Part shown: positions 51,264 to 60,074 of the stretch, piece by piece
Position numbering within the stretch: position 1 is the stretch's first letter
Layout: every line of letters starts with the position of its first letter
Origin: Bin87 sp965115825
Lineage (GTDB): Bacteria; Chloroflexota; Dehalococcoidia; Lucifugimonadales; UBA3495
Direction: 5' to 3'
Length of the DNA: 64,000 nucleotides
Assembly (NCBI GenBank): GCA_965115825.1
Contig: OZ220464.1
Span: 1,426,001 to 1,490,000 of the forward strand
The notes under the pieces: generated by a model
The model's input: the letters and a program-made list of their open reading frames with translations, nothing else
Database searches by the model: none
Told to the model about the DNA's origin: nothing
Program-made: the position numbers and the translations under genes

Positions 51264-52429
51264 TGGGTTACGGTGCCTCCAACCTGGGCGCGGACGGATT
51301 CCAGCAAGGCCGGCAGGTTCCAGCCTTTGGCGGCGGATACGAAAACTCGCCCATTGACGGCCGGCGAGTCGGCGGCGGCAATTGCGGCCAGATCAATCTG
51401 GCCGAAGGTTGCCATCTCCGCCGGGTCATCGGTCAGCAGGTCCATCTTGTTGATGACCAGCAGGCGGGGTTTGTCGCCCAAGTCAAGGTCATTGAGGGTC
51501 TGCTCCACTATCTCGGCCTGCTCGGGCGCTTTGGGGTGGGTTATGTCAACGACGTGGAGCAGGAGATCGGCTTCGTCCAGTTCGGCCAGGGTAGCGCGGA
51601 AGGCCGCGACGACGGTAGGCGAGAGCTTTTGGATGAAGCCTACGGTATCGCTGAGCAGGAGCTCGCTGCCATCGGGGAGACGCAGGCGGCGGGTTACCGG
51701 GTCGAGAGTATTGAAGAGCCGGTCTTCGGCGGGGACGCCGGCGTTGCTGAGGGCGTTGAACAGGGTGCTTTTGCCGGCGTTGGTGTAGCCTACCAGCGTG
51801 GCCATCGGCGTAGCGGATCGGCGACGGCGTTCCAAGTACTGGCTGCGTCGTTTGCGGACGTTTTCCAGCTCCGCCTCGATTTTCTGTATGCGGCGTCGGA
51901 TGAGTCGGCGGTCAGTTTCCAGCTGGGTTTCGCCTGGGCCGCGGGTGCCGATGCCGCCGCCAAGCCGTTCCAAGTGAGACCACTGGCCAATGAGACGGGG
52001 CAACAGGTATTGATGCTGGGCCAGTTCAACCTGCAACTGGCCTTCGCGGGTGCGGGCATGGCGGCCAAACACGTCCAGGATCAAGGCCGTGCGGTCGAGA
52101 ACTTTGACTTTGAGAGCGTTTTCCAAGTTGCGCTGCTGGGTAGGCGTCAACTCGTCGTCGCAGATGACGACGTCGGGGCGTTCTGCATACAGAACGTCTT
52201 GCAGCTCCTGGAGCTTGCCCTTGCCAACATAAGTGGGGGTCAGACGGTCGGCGCGCTGAGATAGGGTGGCGACGACCTCAGCGCCGGCGGAGCGGGTAAG
52301 GTAGTCGAGCTCGATCAGCGTATCATCCAGGCCCCAGAGGTTTTCGCCGCGGCGTTTCTCCTCAACGGCCACCAGAACAGCCCGCTCAGTTTGGGGGCCG
52401 GTGGGCTTGGGCTGGCGGAGTTTGGGCAT
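51236..52429 (-). CDS. hflX: GTPase HflX
   Basis: 397 residues. Ribosome-binding GTPase that splits stalled 70S particles and rescues heat-damaged ones. N-terminal HflX domain (VGKGKLQELQDVL, VICDDELTPTQQRNLE, VLDRTALILDVFGRHA), the linker GGIGTRGPGETQLETDRR, and the GTPase domain: G1 VGYTNAGKSTLFN, G3 LSDTVGFIQ, G4 VINKMDLL, G5 VSAAKG. The Uma2 gene lies 3 bases upstream. Confidence 0.96.
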   Translation of the reverse strand: MPKLRQPKPTGPQTERAVLVAVEEKRRGENLWGLDDTLIELDYLTRSAGAEVVATLSQRADRLTPTYVGKGKLQELQDVLYAERPDVVICDDELTPTQQRNLENALKVKVLDRTALILDVFGRHARTREGQLQVELAQHQYLLPRLIGQWSHLERLGGGIGTRGPGETQLETDRRLIRRRIQKIEAELENVRKRRSQYLERRRRSATPMATLVGYTNAGKSTLFNALSNAGVPAEDRLFNTLDPVTRRLRLPDGSELLLSDTVGFIQKLSPTVVAAFRATLAELDEADLLLHVVDITHPKAPEQAEIVEQTLNDLDLGDKPRLLVINKMDLLTDDPAEMATFGQIDLAAIAAADSPAVNGRVFVSAAKGWNLPALLESVRAQVGGTVTQWQPAAASA

Positions 52430-52432
52430 AGG

Positions 52433-53008
52433 CTAACGTTGCCGTCGGAACAACTGCCAGACAGCGACGTTGAATCCGGGCAGGAGGTCGCCGCCGTCCA
52501 GCGTGTCATATTCGCCAAGAATGACGGGAGCCGTTTGGGGGCGATACCGAGTCAATGTACTGCCTTCCGGGTCAAGCGCCCAGACTTCTCGCGCGCCGAA
52601 ATCGAGCCACATCCAGGCTTTATCAGAGAGTAGTCTATCGGCGCGGGGGTTACTGGGTGATGCAACCTCAATGCAGAGATCAGGCGCGAGTTCGGGGAAG
52701 CCTGTAGTTCCCGGCGGGATACGTCCGGGGGCAAACCACGCAATATCCGGCGCGCGTACGGTATCGGGGTCGCTTTCCAACCGGTAGCCTGGCTCACCGG
52801 CGCGAGCTTCGCCGTAATCGGTTGCGCCGGTATATTGCAACACTACGCTGCCGGCGCGTAGCACGGTCGCTGCGTGAGTATCGCCAGTTGCCACTCCTTT
52901 CTCCACGAGGACGCCTCGGATGAGTTCATACCGTTTGCCGGGAACGCGATCCATCAGCAGCAGTTCCTCTGCGGTTATCAGAGCTGATGGCGCGGATGTG
53001 GTAGTCAT
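52433..53008 (-). CDS. Uma2 family restriction endonuclease-like protein
   Basis: 191 residues from the ATG at 53008, with AGAGAGG before it. DUF820/Uma2 PD-(D/E)XK fold: the active-site Asp is in RAPDIAWFAPGR and the Glu in LCIEVASPSN, with DKAWMWLDFGAREVWALDP closing the core. The family is common in cyanobacteria and Chloroflexi in many copies; its function is not known. It sits between dapL and hflX. Confidence 0.9.
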   Translation of the reverse strand: MTTTSAPSALITAEELLLMDRVPGKRYELIRGVLVEKGVATGDTHAATVLRAGSVVLQYTGATDYGEARAGEPGYRLESDPDTVRAPDIAWFAPGRIPPGTTGFPELAPDLCIEVASPSNPRADRLLSDKAWMWLDFGAREVWALDPEGSTLTRYRPQTAPVILGEYDTLDGGDLLPGFNVAVWQLFRRQR

Positions 53009-53039
53009 AGCGTACCTCTCTGGAGGCAATCCAACCCGG

Positions 53040-54218
53040 TCAGGCTTGGGGCGCCGGGATGGTCCAGTTTTCCAGGCGCTGGCAGCCGGTCTCCACTCGC
53101 TCGTCGGGGGTGGTAAGAGACAGTCGGATGTAGCCCTCGCCATACTGGCCGTAGGAAGAGCCTGGAGTAACCACGATGTCGATTTCTTCCAGCAGGCGCG
53201 CCGCGAACTCGGCGGAGGTGTATCCCTCCGGGACGGGCGCCCAGACGTACAGGCTGGCTCGGGGAGTTTCTACCGGTAGGCCCATGCGCGTCAAGGCTTG
53301 CAGCACCCGGTCGCGCCGTCGCTGGTAGATGGCGACGTTATCATCGATGCAGTCCTGCGGGCCGGTTAATGCGGCCATGGACATTTCCTGTATGGCCTGA
53401 GGGACGCCCGAGTCCAGGTTGGCCTTGACTTGGAACAGGGCCTTAATCATGTCGGCGTTGCCTACGGCCATGCCCATGCGCCAGCCCGTCATGTTGTAGG
53501 TTTTGGACAGGGAATGAAACTCTAGGCCGACATCTTTTGCGCCGTCCAGCTGCATCAGGCTGCCGGCGCGGTAGCCGTCATAGCCGACTTCGGAGTAGGC
53601 GGCGTCGTGGAGGAGGGCAATGTCGCACTCCCGGCAGTACCGCAGCGCAGACTCCAAATCCTCCTGAGAAGCGACGGCGCTGGTGGGGTTGTTGGGATAA
53701 TTGAGCCACATTACCTTGGCGGCCCGGGCTACATCGTCGGGGATCGCATCGTACTCCGGCAGCCAGCCGTTGCGTTGGTATAAGGGCATCACGTGGCTCT
53801 CGGCGCCGGCGAACATGGCGCCTACGGCATACACCGGGTAGGCAGGGTCGGGCACCAGGGCAATATCTCCGGGGTCTAGGAAGCAGAAGGCAGCGTGGCC
53901 GATGCCTTCCTTGGCCCCGATAAGGGGTAGAACTTCGGTGTCCGGGTCCAGGTCAACGGAGAAACGCTGTCGGTACCAGTGAGCGATGGCGCGGCGCATC
54001 TCAGGCAACCCGTCGGTCTCCGGGTAGCGATGGTTGGGTGGATCCTGGGAGGCCGTCAGCAGCCGATCGATGATAGGCTGCGGGGTTGGAATGTCGGGGT
54101 CGCCGATGCCGAAAGTAACCACATCGGCACCAGCGGCGTGCTTTTCGGCGATGATGCGGGAGATTTCTACAAAGGGGTAGGGGGCAAGTTTGCCGAGGCG
54201 GTTTGAGAAGTCAGGCAT
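53040..54218 (-). CDS. dapL: LL-diaminopimelate aminotransferase-like class I/II aminotransferase
   Basis: 392 residues, PLP fold type I. VVTFGIGDPDIPTPQPIID at the start, KVMWLNYPNNPTSAVA, LLHDAAYSEVGYDG, and the PLP Lys in SLSKTYNMTGWRMG are those of the LL-DAP aminotransferase branch. That enzyme makes LL-DAP directly from tetrahydrodipicolinate and glutamate. The dapF gene, acting next, is 700 bases upstream on the same strand, which supports the assignment. An aspartate aminotransferase role cannot be excluded. Confidence 0.85.
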   Translation of the reverse strand: MPDFSNRLGKLAPYPFVEISRIIAEKHAAGADVVTFGIGDPDIPTPQPIIDRLLTASQDPPNHRYPETDGLPEMRRAIAHWYRQRFSVDLDPDTEVLPLIGAKEGIGHAAFCFLDPGDIALVPDPAYPVYAVGAMFAGAESHVMPLYQRNGWLPEYDAIPDDVARAAKVMWLNYPNNPTSAVASQEDLESALRYCRECDIALLHDAAYSEVGYDGYRAGSLMQLDGAKDVGLEFHSLSKTYNMTGWRMGMAVGNADMIKALFQVKANLDSGVPQAIQEMSMAALTGPQDCIDDNVAIYQRRRDRVLQALTRMGLPVETPRASLYVWAPVPEGYTSAEFAARLLEEIDIVVTPGSSYGQYGEGYIRLSLTTPDERVETGCQRLENWTIPAPQA

Positions 54219-54266
54219 TTGCGCTCCTGTAAAATCGACGGCCGGGGTAAACGCTATCTTATCGCG

Positions 54267-54944
54267 CTATACCACAAGCGCGCCGCTTTGATATGCTAGG
54301 CCCAGTTCCAGCGTCAGCCAGTTGTATTCGTCGATGAACTTTGCCAAGCTGAACGGAGGGTTGACGCCAAGCTCGGAGGACAGGCGGCCGGCCGGATCGT
54401 TGATGTCATGCCGGGCGCGAGCGTCGGCGGCGATGGACAGAGCGGCCATGCGCATGACGGTCAGGAATTGGGAGTAAGTTGCGCCGTTGGGCTTGTCATC
54501 TGGGAAGTAGGCGTCTTTGATCCCTGACCCCCAAGATACGAACAGCTGCGGGTTCAGGGCTGTCAGAATAGCCGACGCCGCCGTGGGGCTGACGCCGTTG
54601 GCCTCCGTGAGGGCGTCAAAAGCGCCTGCGATTGTGTCCAGGGTCGCGCAGCGCAGGTCGTCGAATTCCAGAGCAGACGCGGATAAAGGCGCCAAATGGG
54701 TCGCCGCCGCCGGTACCGCCGCCGCAATTCCCGGCGTTTTGCTCTGAGGAATGCGACAACCCCACTGGTTAACGTAGCGCACCAATGCCGGCCAGTCGGC
54801 ATCTAGCCAACCGTCCAGCCGCTCTTGCCGGAACTCAGGAACGCGGGCCGCAATGCACAGGGAATCGTCGGCAATGGCGCGAAAAGCATGAGCCGACCAG
54901 CGGAGTTGCGCGAAGGTACTGGGGCCGGTCAGGTAATCGCTCAT
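54267..54944 (-). CDS. Protein of unknown function between dapF and dapL
   Basis: 225 residues. Its ATG overlaps the dapF stop (ATGA). Mostly helical, with FAQLRWSAHAFRAIADDSLC, then VSPTAASAILTALNPQLFVS followed by WGSGIKDAYF, a segment that resembles the helix-hairpin-helix region of some small proteins in which an LNP..F..W..I block follows a Gly/Ala turn. No Cys cluster or catalytic motif. It may belong to the same operon as dapF and dapL, but nothing ties it to lysine biosynthesis. Confidence 0.7.
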   Translation of the reverse strand: MSDYLTGPSTFAQLRWSAHAFRAIADDSLCIAARVPEFRQERLDGWLDADWPALVRYVNQWGCRIPQSKTPGIAAAVPAAATHLAPLSASALEFDDLRCATLDTIAGAFDALTEANGVSPTAASAILTALNPQLFVSWGSGIKDAYFPDDKPNGATYSQFLTVMRMAALSIAADARARHDINDPAGRLSSELGVNPPFSLAKFIDEYNWLTLELGLAYQSGALVV

Positions 54945-55798
54945 TCTGTCCACACTCCGCTGAAAACCTCGGCGGCCGGGCCTTCCAGATAGACCTCCCC
55001 CGCGCCGTCCCACTCTATATTCAGGGACCCGCCGGGCAGGTTGACCGCTACGCGATCGCCGGTGTGTCCTAATAGCCGAGAGGCGACGCCGATGGCGCAG
55101 GCTCCGGTGCCGCAGGCCATGGTCTCGCCGGAGCCGCGCTCCCAAACCCGCGCATCCAGGCCGCCGTCATCTCGCAGGTTGACGATTTCAAAATTGACCC
55201 GGCGGGGAAAGATGGGGTGCCGCTCCACCAACGGGCCGATATTATGCAGCGGAAACTCTTCTACCGGCTGGTCAATAAAGGTAACGGCGTGAGGATTGCC
55301 CATTGAGACAAAAGTCAGAAACAGGCGGAAATCTCCCGGATGAATAGCGTAGTTGACAACCGGGCCATTCCGGTCGCTGATGGCCGGGTCAAGGTCAACG
55401 GGGATTTCCGACGGCGTGAAACGAGGGAGTCCCATGCTGACCCGCGCTGCGTTAACCGCCGGCCCATCGTAGTGTGGCACAACGGTGCGGATGCCGGCCA
55501 GCGTGTCGATAGTAACTTGGGCCGCCGGGTTGGGGACGATGCCGCGCTCAATGGCGTACTTGGCAAAGCACCGGATACCGTTGCCGCACATTTCGCCTTC
55601 GGAACCGTCAGAGTTGAACATCCGCATCTGCAGGTCGGCCACCTCGGAGTTCATAACGAGAATCAGGCCATCGCCGCCGACGCCAAAATGTCTGTCGCTG
55701 ATGCTCCGCGACAGGCTGCCCCAATCACGCTCAGGCATTGCGCGAGCGTCCACATAGACATAGTCGTTGCCGGCGCCGTGCATTTTGGTAAATTCCAT
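54941..55798 (-). CDS. dapF: Diaminopimelate epimerase
   Basis: 285 residues. Converts LL-DAP to meso-DAP for lysine and peptidoglycan. The two catalytic Cys are in EMCGNGIRCF and MACGTGACAIG; FTKMHGAGNDYVYVDAR at the start and GNPHAVTFID complete the family pattern. ATG 55798, with GGGAG 8 bases upstream, was chosen since the family begins MxFTKMHG. Confidence 0.96.
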   Translation of the reverse strand: MEFTKMHGAGNDYVYVDARAMPERDWGSLSRSISDRHFGVGGDGLILVMNSEVADLQMRMFNSDGSEGEMCGNGIRCFAKYAIERGIVPNPAAQVTIDTLAGIRTVVPHYDGPAVNAARVSMGLPRFTPSEIPVDLDPAISDRNGPVVNYAIHPGDFRLFLTFVSMGNPHAVTFIDQPVEEFPLHNIGPLVERHPIFPRRVNFEIVNLRDDGGLDARVWERGSGETMACGTGACAIGVASRLLGHTGDRVAVNLPGGSLNIEWDGAGEVYLEGPAAEVFSGVWTE

Positions 55799-55848
55799 CG
55801 TTGAACTCCCGCCCCTGATTGCTACGGTGGCTGTCGGGCGCAATTGTA

Positions 55849-56805
55849 TCACACGAGGTTGGCGGCGCGGTGAATTGCTCTATCTATGAATTTCTCCGTC
55901 CCGGATACGGCGGCGGCCATGGGCAAGCCGTTGGTGGCATCCAGCCAGGCGATGCGGGAGTCAGCCGGCTTGAACCAGGCGTACTGACGGCGCGCCAGTC
56001 GGTGCGTTTGCGTTTTGGCGCGGGCTACGGCGTCGGCCAGCGTCATTTCGCCGGCCAGATAACGCCTCAATTGGGCATAACCGACGCTGGAAAGAGGGCC
56101 ATCATCGGACGCATAGCCGGCGGCGACCAGGCGGCGCACTTCATCCAGCAACCCTGCGTCCATCATAGCGTCAAAGCGCGCGTCGCTGCGGTCGTAAAGC
56201 GCTGCGCGGTCAGCGGTGAGGCCGATAATCAAGGCGTGATATGGCGGCTGGTCGCTCTTACGCGCGGCGATTATTGGGGCGGCCTGAGCATGGCGGATTT
56301 CCAAGGCGCGGATGATGCGACGGACGTTGTGAGGGTCTATAACCTCAGCGCGCTGCGGGTCAATGCTCTGCAATTCACTGTAAAGGGCAGCCGCGCCTTC
56401 CTTGCCGGCCTGACGCTCCAGCTTGGCTCGCAAGTCGGGGTTGGGCGGGACTTGAGGAACCTGCCATCCTTCCAGCAAGGCCCAAACGTATTGTCCGGTG
56501 CCACCGCAGAGGATTGGCAGCTTGCCCCTCGACACGATGTCGGCAATGGCTTGCCGCGCCAGGGGGAGATACTCTCCCAAGCTGATGGGCGCATCTGGCG
56601 GGCGGATGTCGATGAGGTGATGACGGGCGGCGCGCAGTTCGTCGGCGGTGGGCTTGGCGACGCCAATGTCCATGCCGGTATAAACCTGGCGGCTGTCGGC
56701 GTTGACGATTTCACCGTCAAACTGCCGGGCCAAGGCAATCGCCAGAGCGGTTTTTCCCACCGCAGTGGGCCCAACTACGGCGACTACGGCGGGACGGGTG
56801 GACAT
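55849..56805 (-). CDS. miaA: tRNA dimethylallyltransferase
   Basis: 318 residues. Adds a dimethylallyl group to A37 of tRNAs reading UNN codons. P-loop VVGPTAVGKTALA, ADSRQVYTGMDIGVAKP, the DIRPPDAPISLGEYL region, LPILCGGTGQYVWALLEGW, and the C-terminal ARRQYAWFK. A GTG at 56829 overlaps the tpiA stop (GTGA) and would add eight residues; both starts are plausible. hfq is not adjacent. Confidence 0.95.
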   Translation of the reverse strand: MSTRPAVVAVVGPTAVGKTALAIALARQFDGEIVNADSRQVYTGMDIGVAKPTADELRAARHHLIDIRPPDAPISLGEYLPLARQAIADIVSRGKLPILCGGTGQYVWALLEGWQVPQVPPNPDLRAKLERQAGKEGAAALYSELQSIDPQRAEVIDPHNVRRIIRALEIRHAQAAPIIAARKSDQPPYHALIIGLTADRAALYDRSDARFDAMMDAGLLDEVRRLVAAGYASDDGPLSSVGYAQLRRYLAGEMTLADAVARAKTQTHRLARRQYAWFKPADSRIAWLDATNGLPMAAAVSGTEKFIDRAIHRAANLV

Positions 56806-56825
56806 AGCAACCGTACGGCGCCGCG

Positions 56826-57602
56826 TCACGACCGGCCAGCTGCAAAGGCGGCAGCCACGGCGAGGAAGGAATCAGCGTCCAGGCTGGCCCCGCCGACCAG
56901 CGCCCCGTTGATGCTGGCCACGGCGGCAAAGTCGGCGGCGTTGTCCGGGTTGACGCTGCCGCCGTAGAGCAGCGGCGTCGCCAACTCAGCGTCTGCGCCC
57001 AGGGACGCCGCGATAGTGGGCTGAATTGCGTCGGCCATTATCCGGTCGGCGATTGCAGGCGTAGCGGCGCGCCCGGAACCAATGGCCCACACGGGTTCGT
57101 AGGCTATCGCCAGGCGTCCAATGGCCGCCTCGTCGTCAAAGTAAGCCAGGGCGGTTACGACCTGATGGTGGATGATTTCTACCGCCCGGCCGCTTTCTCG
57201 CTGCTCCAGCGTTTCACCGACGCAAACGATGGGGCGCAAGCCGTGGCGCAACGCGGCGGCAGCTTTGTGGCCTACCCACTCATCGGTTTCGCCGTAGAAC
57301 TGGCGGCGCTCAGAATGGCCGATGATAACGTAATCGCAGAGGCCGGCCAGCATGGGAGGGGCGATTTCGCCGGTGAACGCGCCGCTGTCGTCTGCGTGCA
57401 TATTCTGAGCGGCCACTGCAACGCCGCTGCCGGCGACGGCATCCCGAACCGCCGCCAGTGATACGAAGGGCGGCCCGACGATGATGCTGACTCCGTTGAG
57501 GTTCGCCGCGCCCGCCGCAATTGCAGAGGCCAAAGCGACGCCGGACGCAATGTCCGTGTTCATCTTCCAGTTGCCGGCTATTATGTTGGGGATGTGTGGC
57601 AT
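56826..57602 (-). CDS. tpiA: Triosephosphate isomerase
   Basis: 258 residues. Interconverts dihydroxyacetone phosphate and glyceraldehyde 3-phosphate. IAGNWKMN (catalytic Lys), IIGHSERR (catalytic His), IAYEPVWAIGSG (catalytic Glu), LLYGGSVNPDN and ALVGGASL (phosphate loop). Downstream of apgM by 11 bases and upstream of miaA. Confidence 0.97.
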   Translation of the reverse strand: MPHIPNIIAGNWKMNTDIASGVALASAIAAGAANLNGVSIIVGPPFVSLAAVRDAVAGSGVAVAAQNMHADDSGAFTGEIAPPMLAGLCDYVIIGHSERRQFYGETDEWVGHKAAAALRHGLRPIVCVGETLEQRESGRAVEIIHHQVVTALAYFDDEAAIGRLAIAYEPVWAIGSGRAATPAIADRIMADAIQPTIAASLGADAELATPLLYGGSVNPDNAADFAAVASINGALVGGASLDADSFLAVAAAFAAGRS

Positions 57603-57613
57603 TGGATGGTTCC

Positions 57614-58819
57614 TTACGGGCCGTACTTACCCAGCTTGCCGGCGTGAGAGAGGCCCAGCAGCATGACGGTTTCCGCGGGTATGCGGCCCAGAGAACCCTG
57701 AGCGCAAGCGCGCTCGTTGAAGCCGGTTACGCCTTCACCCAGCGTCAACGGCGAGTGCAGCATAAACGGCACCGGATGCCAGCTGTGGGAAGCCATTATA
57801 GCCGGCGTAGCGTGGTCTCCGGCTACCATCAACACGTCCGGCTGTAGGTCTAGTATGCTGGGGATGTGGAGGTCCAACTCCTCCAAGCGTTTCACCTTGC
57901 CGTCAAAGTCGCCGTCCTCGCCGGCGGAGTCGGCCGGCTTGTAGTGGATGAAAAAGAAATCATGATCGTCCCAATTGGCGTGGAGGGTATCCACTTCGTC
58001 GCCAAAGGTCTTGCCGGTGGGGATGATCTTCATGCTGGCTACGGATGCCAGGCCGCGATACATTGGATAAGCGGCGATGGCGGCCGGGTTGAGATGATAA
58101 ACCTCGCCGAAGTCCGGCAGGTTGGGCAGCTGGGCCCATCCGCGCAGCAGCACCATGTTGGCCGGCTGCTCTTCGGAGAGAACACGGCCGGCCTCTACTA
58201 CGAAGCGTTGCACAATCTTGGCAGTGCGCTCGGCTTCGGGTGACAGGGCGTTGGCGGTACGAGGAGCCATGCCCTCGCGCTGAGGGTCGGTTTCGTCAAC
58301 CAGTTCGGACAGGCCATCGCCACGCAGCCGCAAAACGAAGCGGTAGTCCTGCACCGGGAACACATCCAGCTGCACGCCCGGTATAGCAATGTCGTTCAGG
58401 CGCTGACACAGCGGGACGCTTAACGACGTGGCGATGCGACCGGCGCGGCGGTCGGTGAGCAGCCCGTCATCATCGACAGTGCAGAAGTTGCCGCGGGCGG
58501 CCACGTCGCCGGGGCGCAGGTCAACTCCGACGCCCAAGGCTTCCAGCACGCCGCGCCCGATGAAGTACTTGAGCGGGTTATAGCCGAACAGGGCAAGGTG
58601 GCCCGGCCCGCTGCCAGGCGCGATGCCAACCTCTACCGGCGTGGTCAGGCCACAGGCGCTGCGTTGAGCCAGAGCGTCCAAGTTGGGAATGTGGGCGGTT
58701 TCCAGTTCCGACTTGCGGGTGTCAGGGTGGGGCAGCCCGCCCAATCCGTCGGCTACAAGCAGGACGATTTTGGACGGTGTGCTGGCGAGGCTGTCTTGAA
58801 TCTGTTGAAAGTCGATCAT
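57614..58819 (-). CDS. apgM: Cofactor-independent phosphoglycerate mutase, archaeal (ApgM) type
   Basis: 401 residues. Interconverts 3- and 2-phosphoglycerate without 2,3-bisphosphoglycerate. VLLVADGLGGLPH has the first metal Asp, ALAQRSACGLTTPVEVG and GSGPGHLALFGYNP (with Ser at the phosphoserine position in the SGPGH block) follow, and MVAGDHATPAIMASHSWHP holds the later metal ligands. ApgM is common in archaea and some bacteria including Dehalococcoidia. 11 bases after it (minus) comes tpiA; pgk is 31 bases before. Confidence 0.94.
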   Translation of the reverse strand: MIDFQQIQDSLASTPSKIVLLVADGLGGLPHPDTRKSELETAHIPNLDALAQRSACGLTTPVEVGIAPGSGPGHLALFGYNPLKYFIGRGVLEALGVGVDLRPGDVAARGNFCTVDDDGLLTDRRAGRIATSLSVPLCQRLNDIAIPGVQLDVFPVQDYRFVLRLRGDGLSELVDETDPQREGMAPRTANALSPEAERTAKIVQRFVVEAGRVLSEEQPANMVLLRGWAQLPNLPDFGEVYHLNPAAIAAYPMYRGLASVASMKIIPTGKTFGDEVDTLHANWDDHDFFFIHYKPADSAGEDGDFDGKVKRLEELDLHIPSILDLQPDVLMVAGDHATPAIMASHSWHPVPFMLHSPLTLGEGVTGFNERACAQGSLGRIPAETVMLLGLSHAGKLGKYGP

Positions 58820-58850
58820 AATCGCTCCGACATATTGGCTCCGTAATAAA

Positions 58851-60047
58851 TCAGGCGTCCGGCAAGGCGGCGAGGCCGGGCAGCTCCCGGCCGCCCAGGA
58901 ACTCCAGCGATGCGCCGCCGCCGGTCGACACGTGGGTCATGTGCTCCATGAGGCCCAGGGATTCCACTGCTTCCGCCGTGGAACCGCCGCCGACCACGGT
59001 GATTGCGCCGGGCAGTCGAGCGATGCCGTTGGCAACCTGTCGAGTCCCTGCGCTGAACCGTTCCATTTCAAAGACGCCCATGGGACCGTTCCACAAGATG
59101 GTCTTGCAGCCGGCCAACGCGGCGGTGTAGCGGGTGGCGGTGTCATGTCCTATGTCCATAATGTGCCAGCCGTCGGGCACATCATCCACGGCGTGGGTGG
59201 CAACGGCGTTGGGCTGGGGCGCGAATTCGTCGGCGACTACCACGTCCTGGGGCAGATGGACAGCTACGCCGTGGCATTCGGCGCGCCGGAGCGCGTCGCG
59301 GGCGAACCCCAGCCGATCTGCTTCAACGGAGGACGCACCCACGGATTTTCCGGTGGCGGCCAGAAAGGTCACCCCCATTCCCCCCCCGATGAATAGATGG
59401 TCGAGCCGAGATAGCAGGTTTTCCAGCACCAGTATCTTGTCGCTGACCTTGGCGCCGCCCATCAAAGCGGCCAGGGGACGCTCCGGTTCGGCCAGGGCCA
59501 GGCCCAGAGACGCGACCTCCCGCTGGGTGAGCAGCCCCATAGCGGAGGGCAGCAGCCCCGGGAGGCCAACGGTAGAAGCATGGGCGCGATGGGCAACCGC
59601 GAAGGCGTCCATCACGAAACACTCGGCCAAGGCGGCCAACTGGCCGGCAAATTCGGGGTCATTTTGCTCCTCGCCGGCGTGGAAGCGCAGGTTTTCCAGC
59701 AGGACAATTTCGCCTGGGGACATTGCCGACACCGCATCGGCAACGTCAGATCCGACGCAGTCAGGCAGCGCGGTTACCCGGCGCTTGAGCAGCGCGGCCA
59801 AGCGGTCGCCCACCGGGGCCAGACGCAGGCTCTCATCAACCGCTCCCCGGGGGCGGCCGAGATGTGAGCAGAGAGCGACCTTGCAATCACGCTCCAGGAG
59901 GTATTGGATAGTGGGCAAAGTGGCGCGCAGGCGCTGGTCGTATTTAGCGATGGCCGCCACGCTTTGCTCGATGGGAACATTGAAATCGACGCGGACCAGC
60001 ACAGTTTTGCCGGCGACGTCCAGTTGGGAGAGGGTTCGCTTGGTCAT
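58851..60047 (-). CDS. pgk: Phosphoglycerate kinase
   Basis: 398 residues. Transfers phosphate between 1,3-bisphosphoglycerate and ADP. VLVRVDFNVPIEQ, LCSHLGRPRGAVDESLRL, VLLENLRFHAGE, MGGAKVSDKILVLENLL, and WNGPMGVFEMERFSAGT with VVGGGSTAEAVE for nucleotide binding. The gap gene usually found next to it is not here. Confidence 0.97.
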   Translation of the reverse strand: MTKRTLSQLDVAGKTVLVRVDFNVPIEQSVAAIAKYDQRLRATLPTIQYLLERDCKVALCSHLGRPRGAVDESLRLAPVGDRLAALLKRRVTALPDCVGSDVADAVSAMSPGEIVLLENLRFHAGEEQNDPEFAGQLAALAECFVMDAFAVAHRAHASTVGLPGLLPSAMGLLTQREVASLGLALAEPERPLAALMGGAKVSDKILVLENLLSRLDHLFIGGGMGVTFLAATGKSVGASSVEADRLGFARDALRRAECHGVAVHLPQDVVVADEFAPQPNAVATHAVDDVPDGWHIMDIGHDTATRYTAALAGCKTILWNGPMGVFEMERFSAGTRQVANGIARLPGAITVVGGGSTAEAVESLGLMEHMTHVSTGGGASLEFLGGRELPGLAALPDA

Positions 60048-60074
60048 TGCTCGCTTCTCGTTGCCTCGCCGGGG

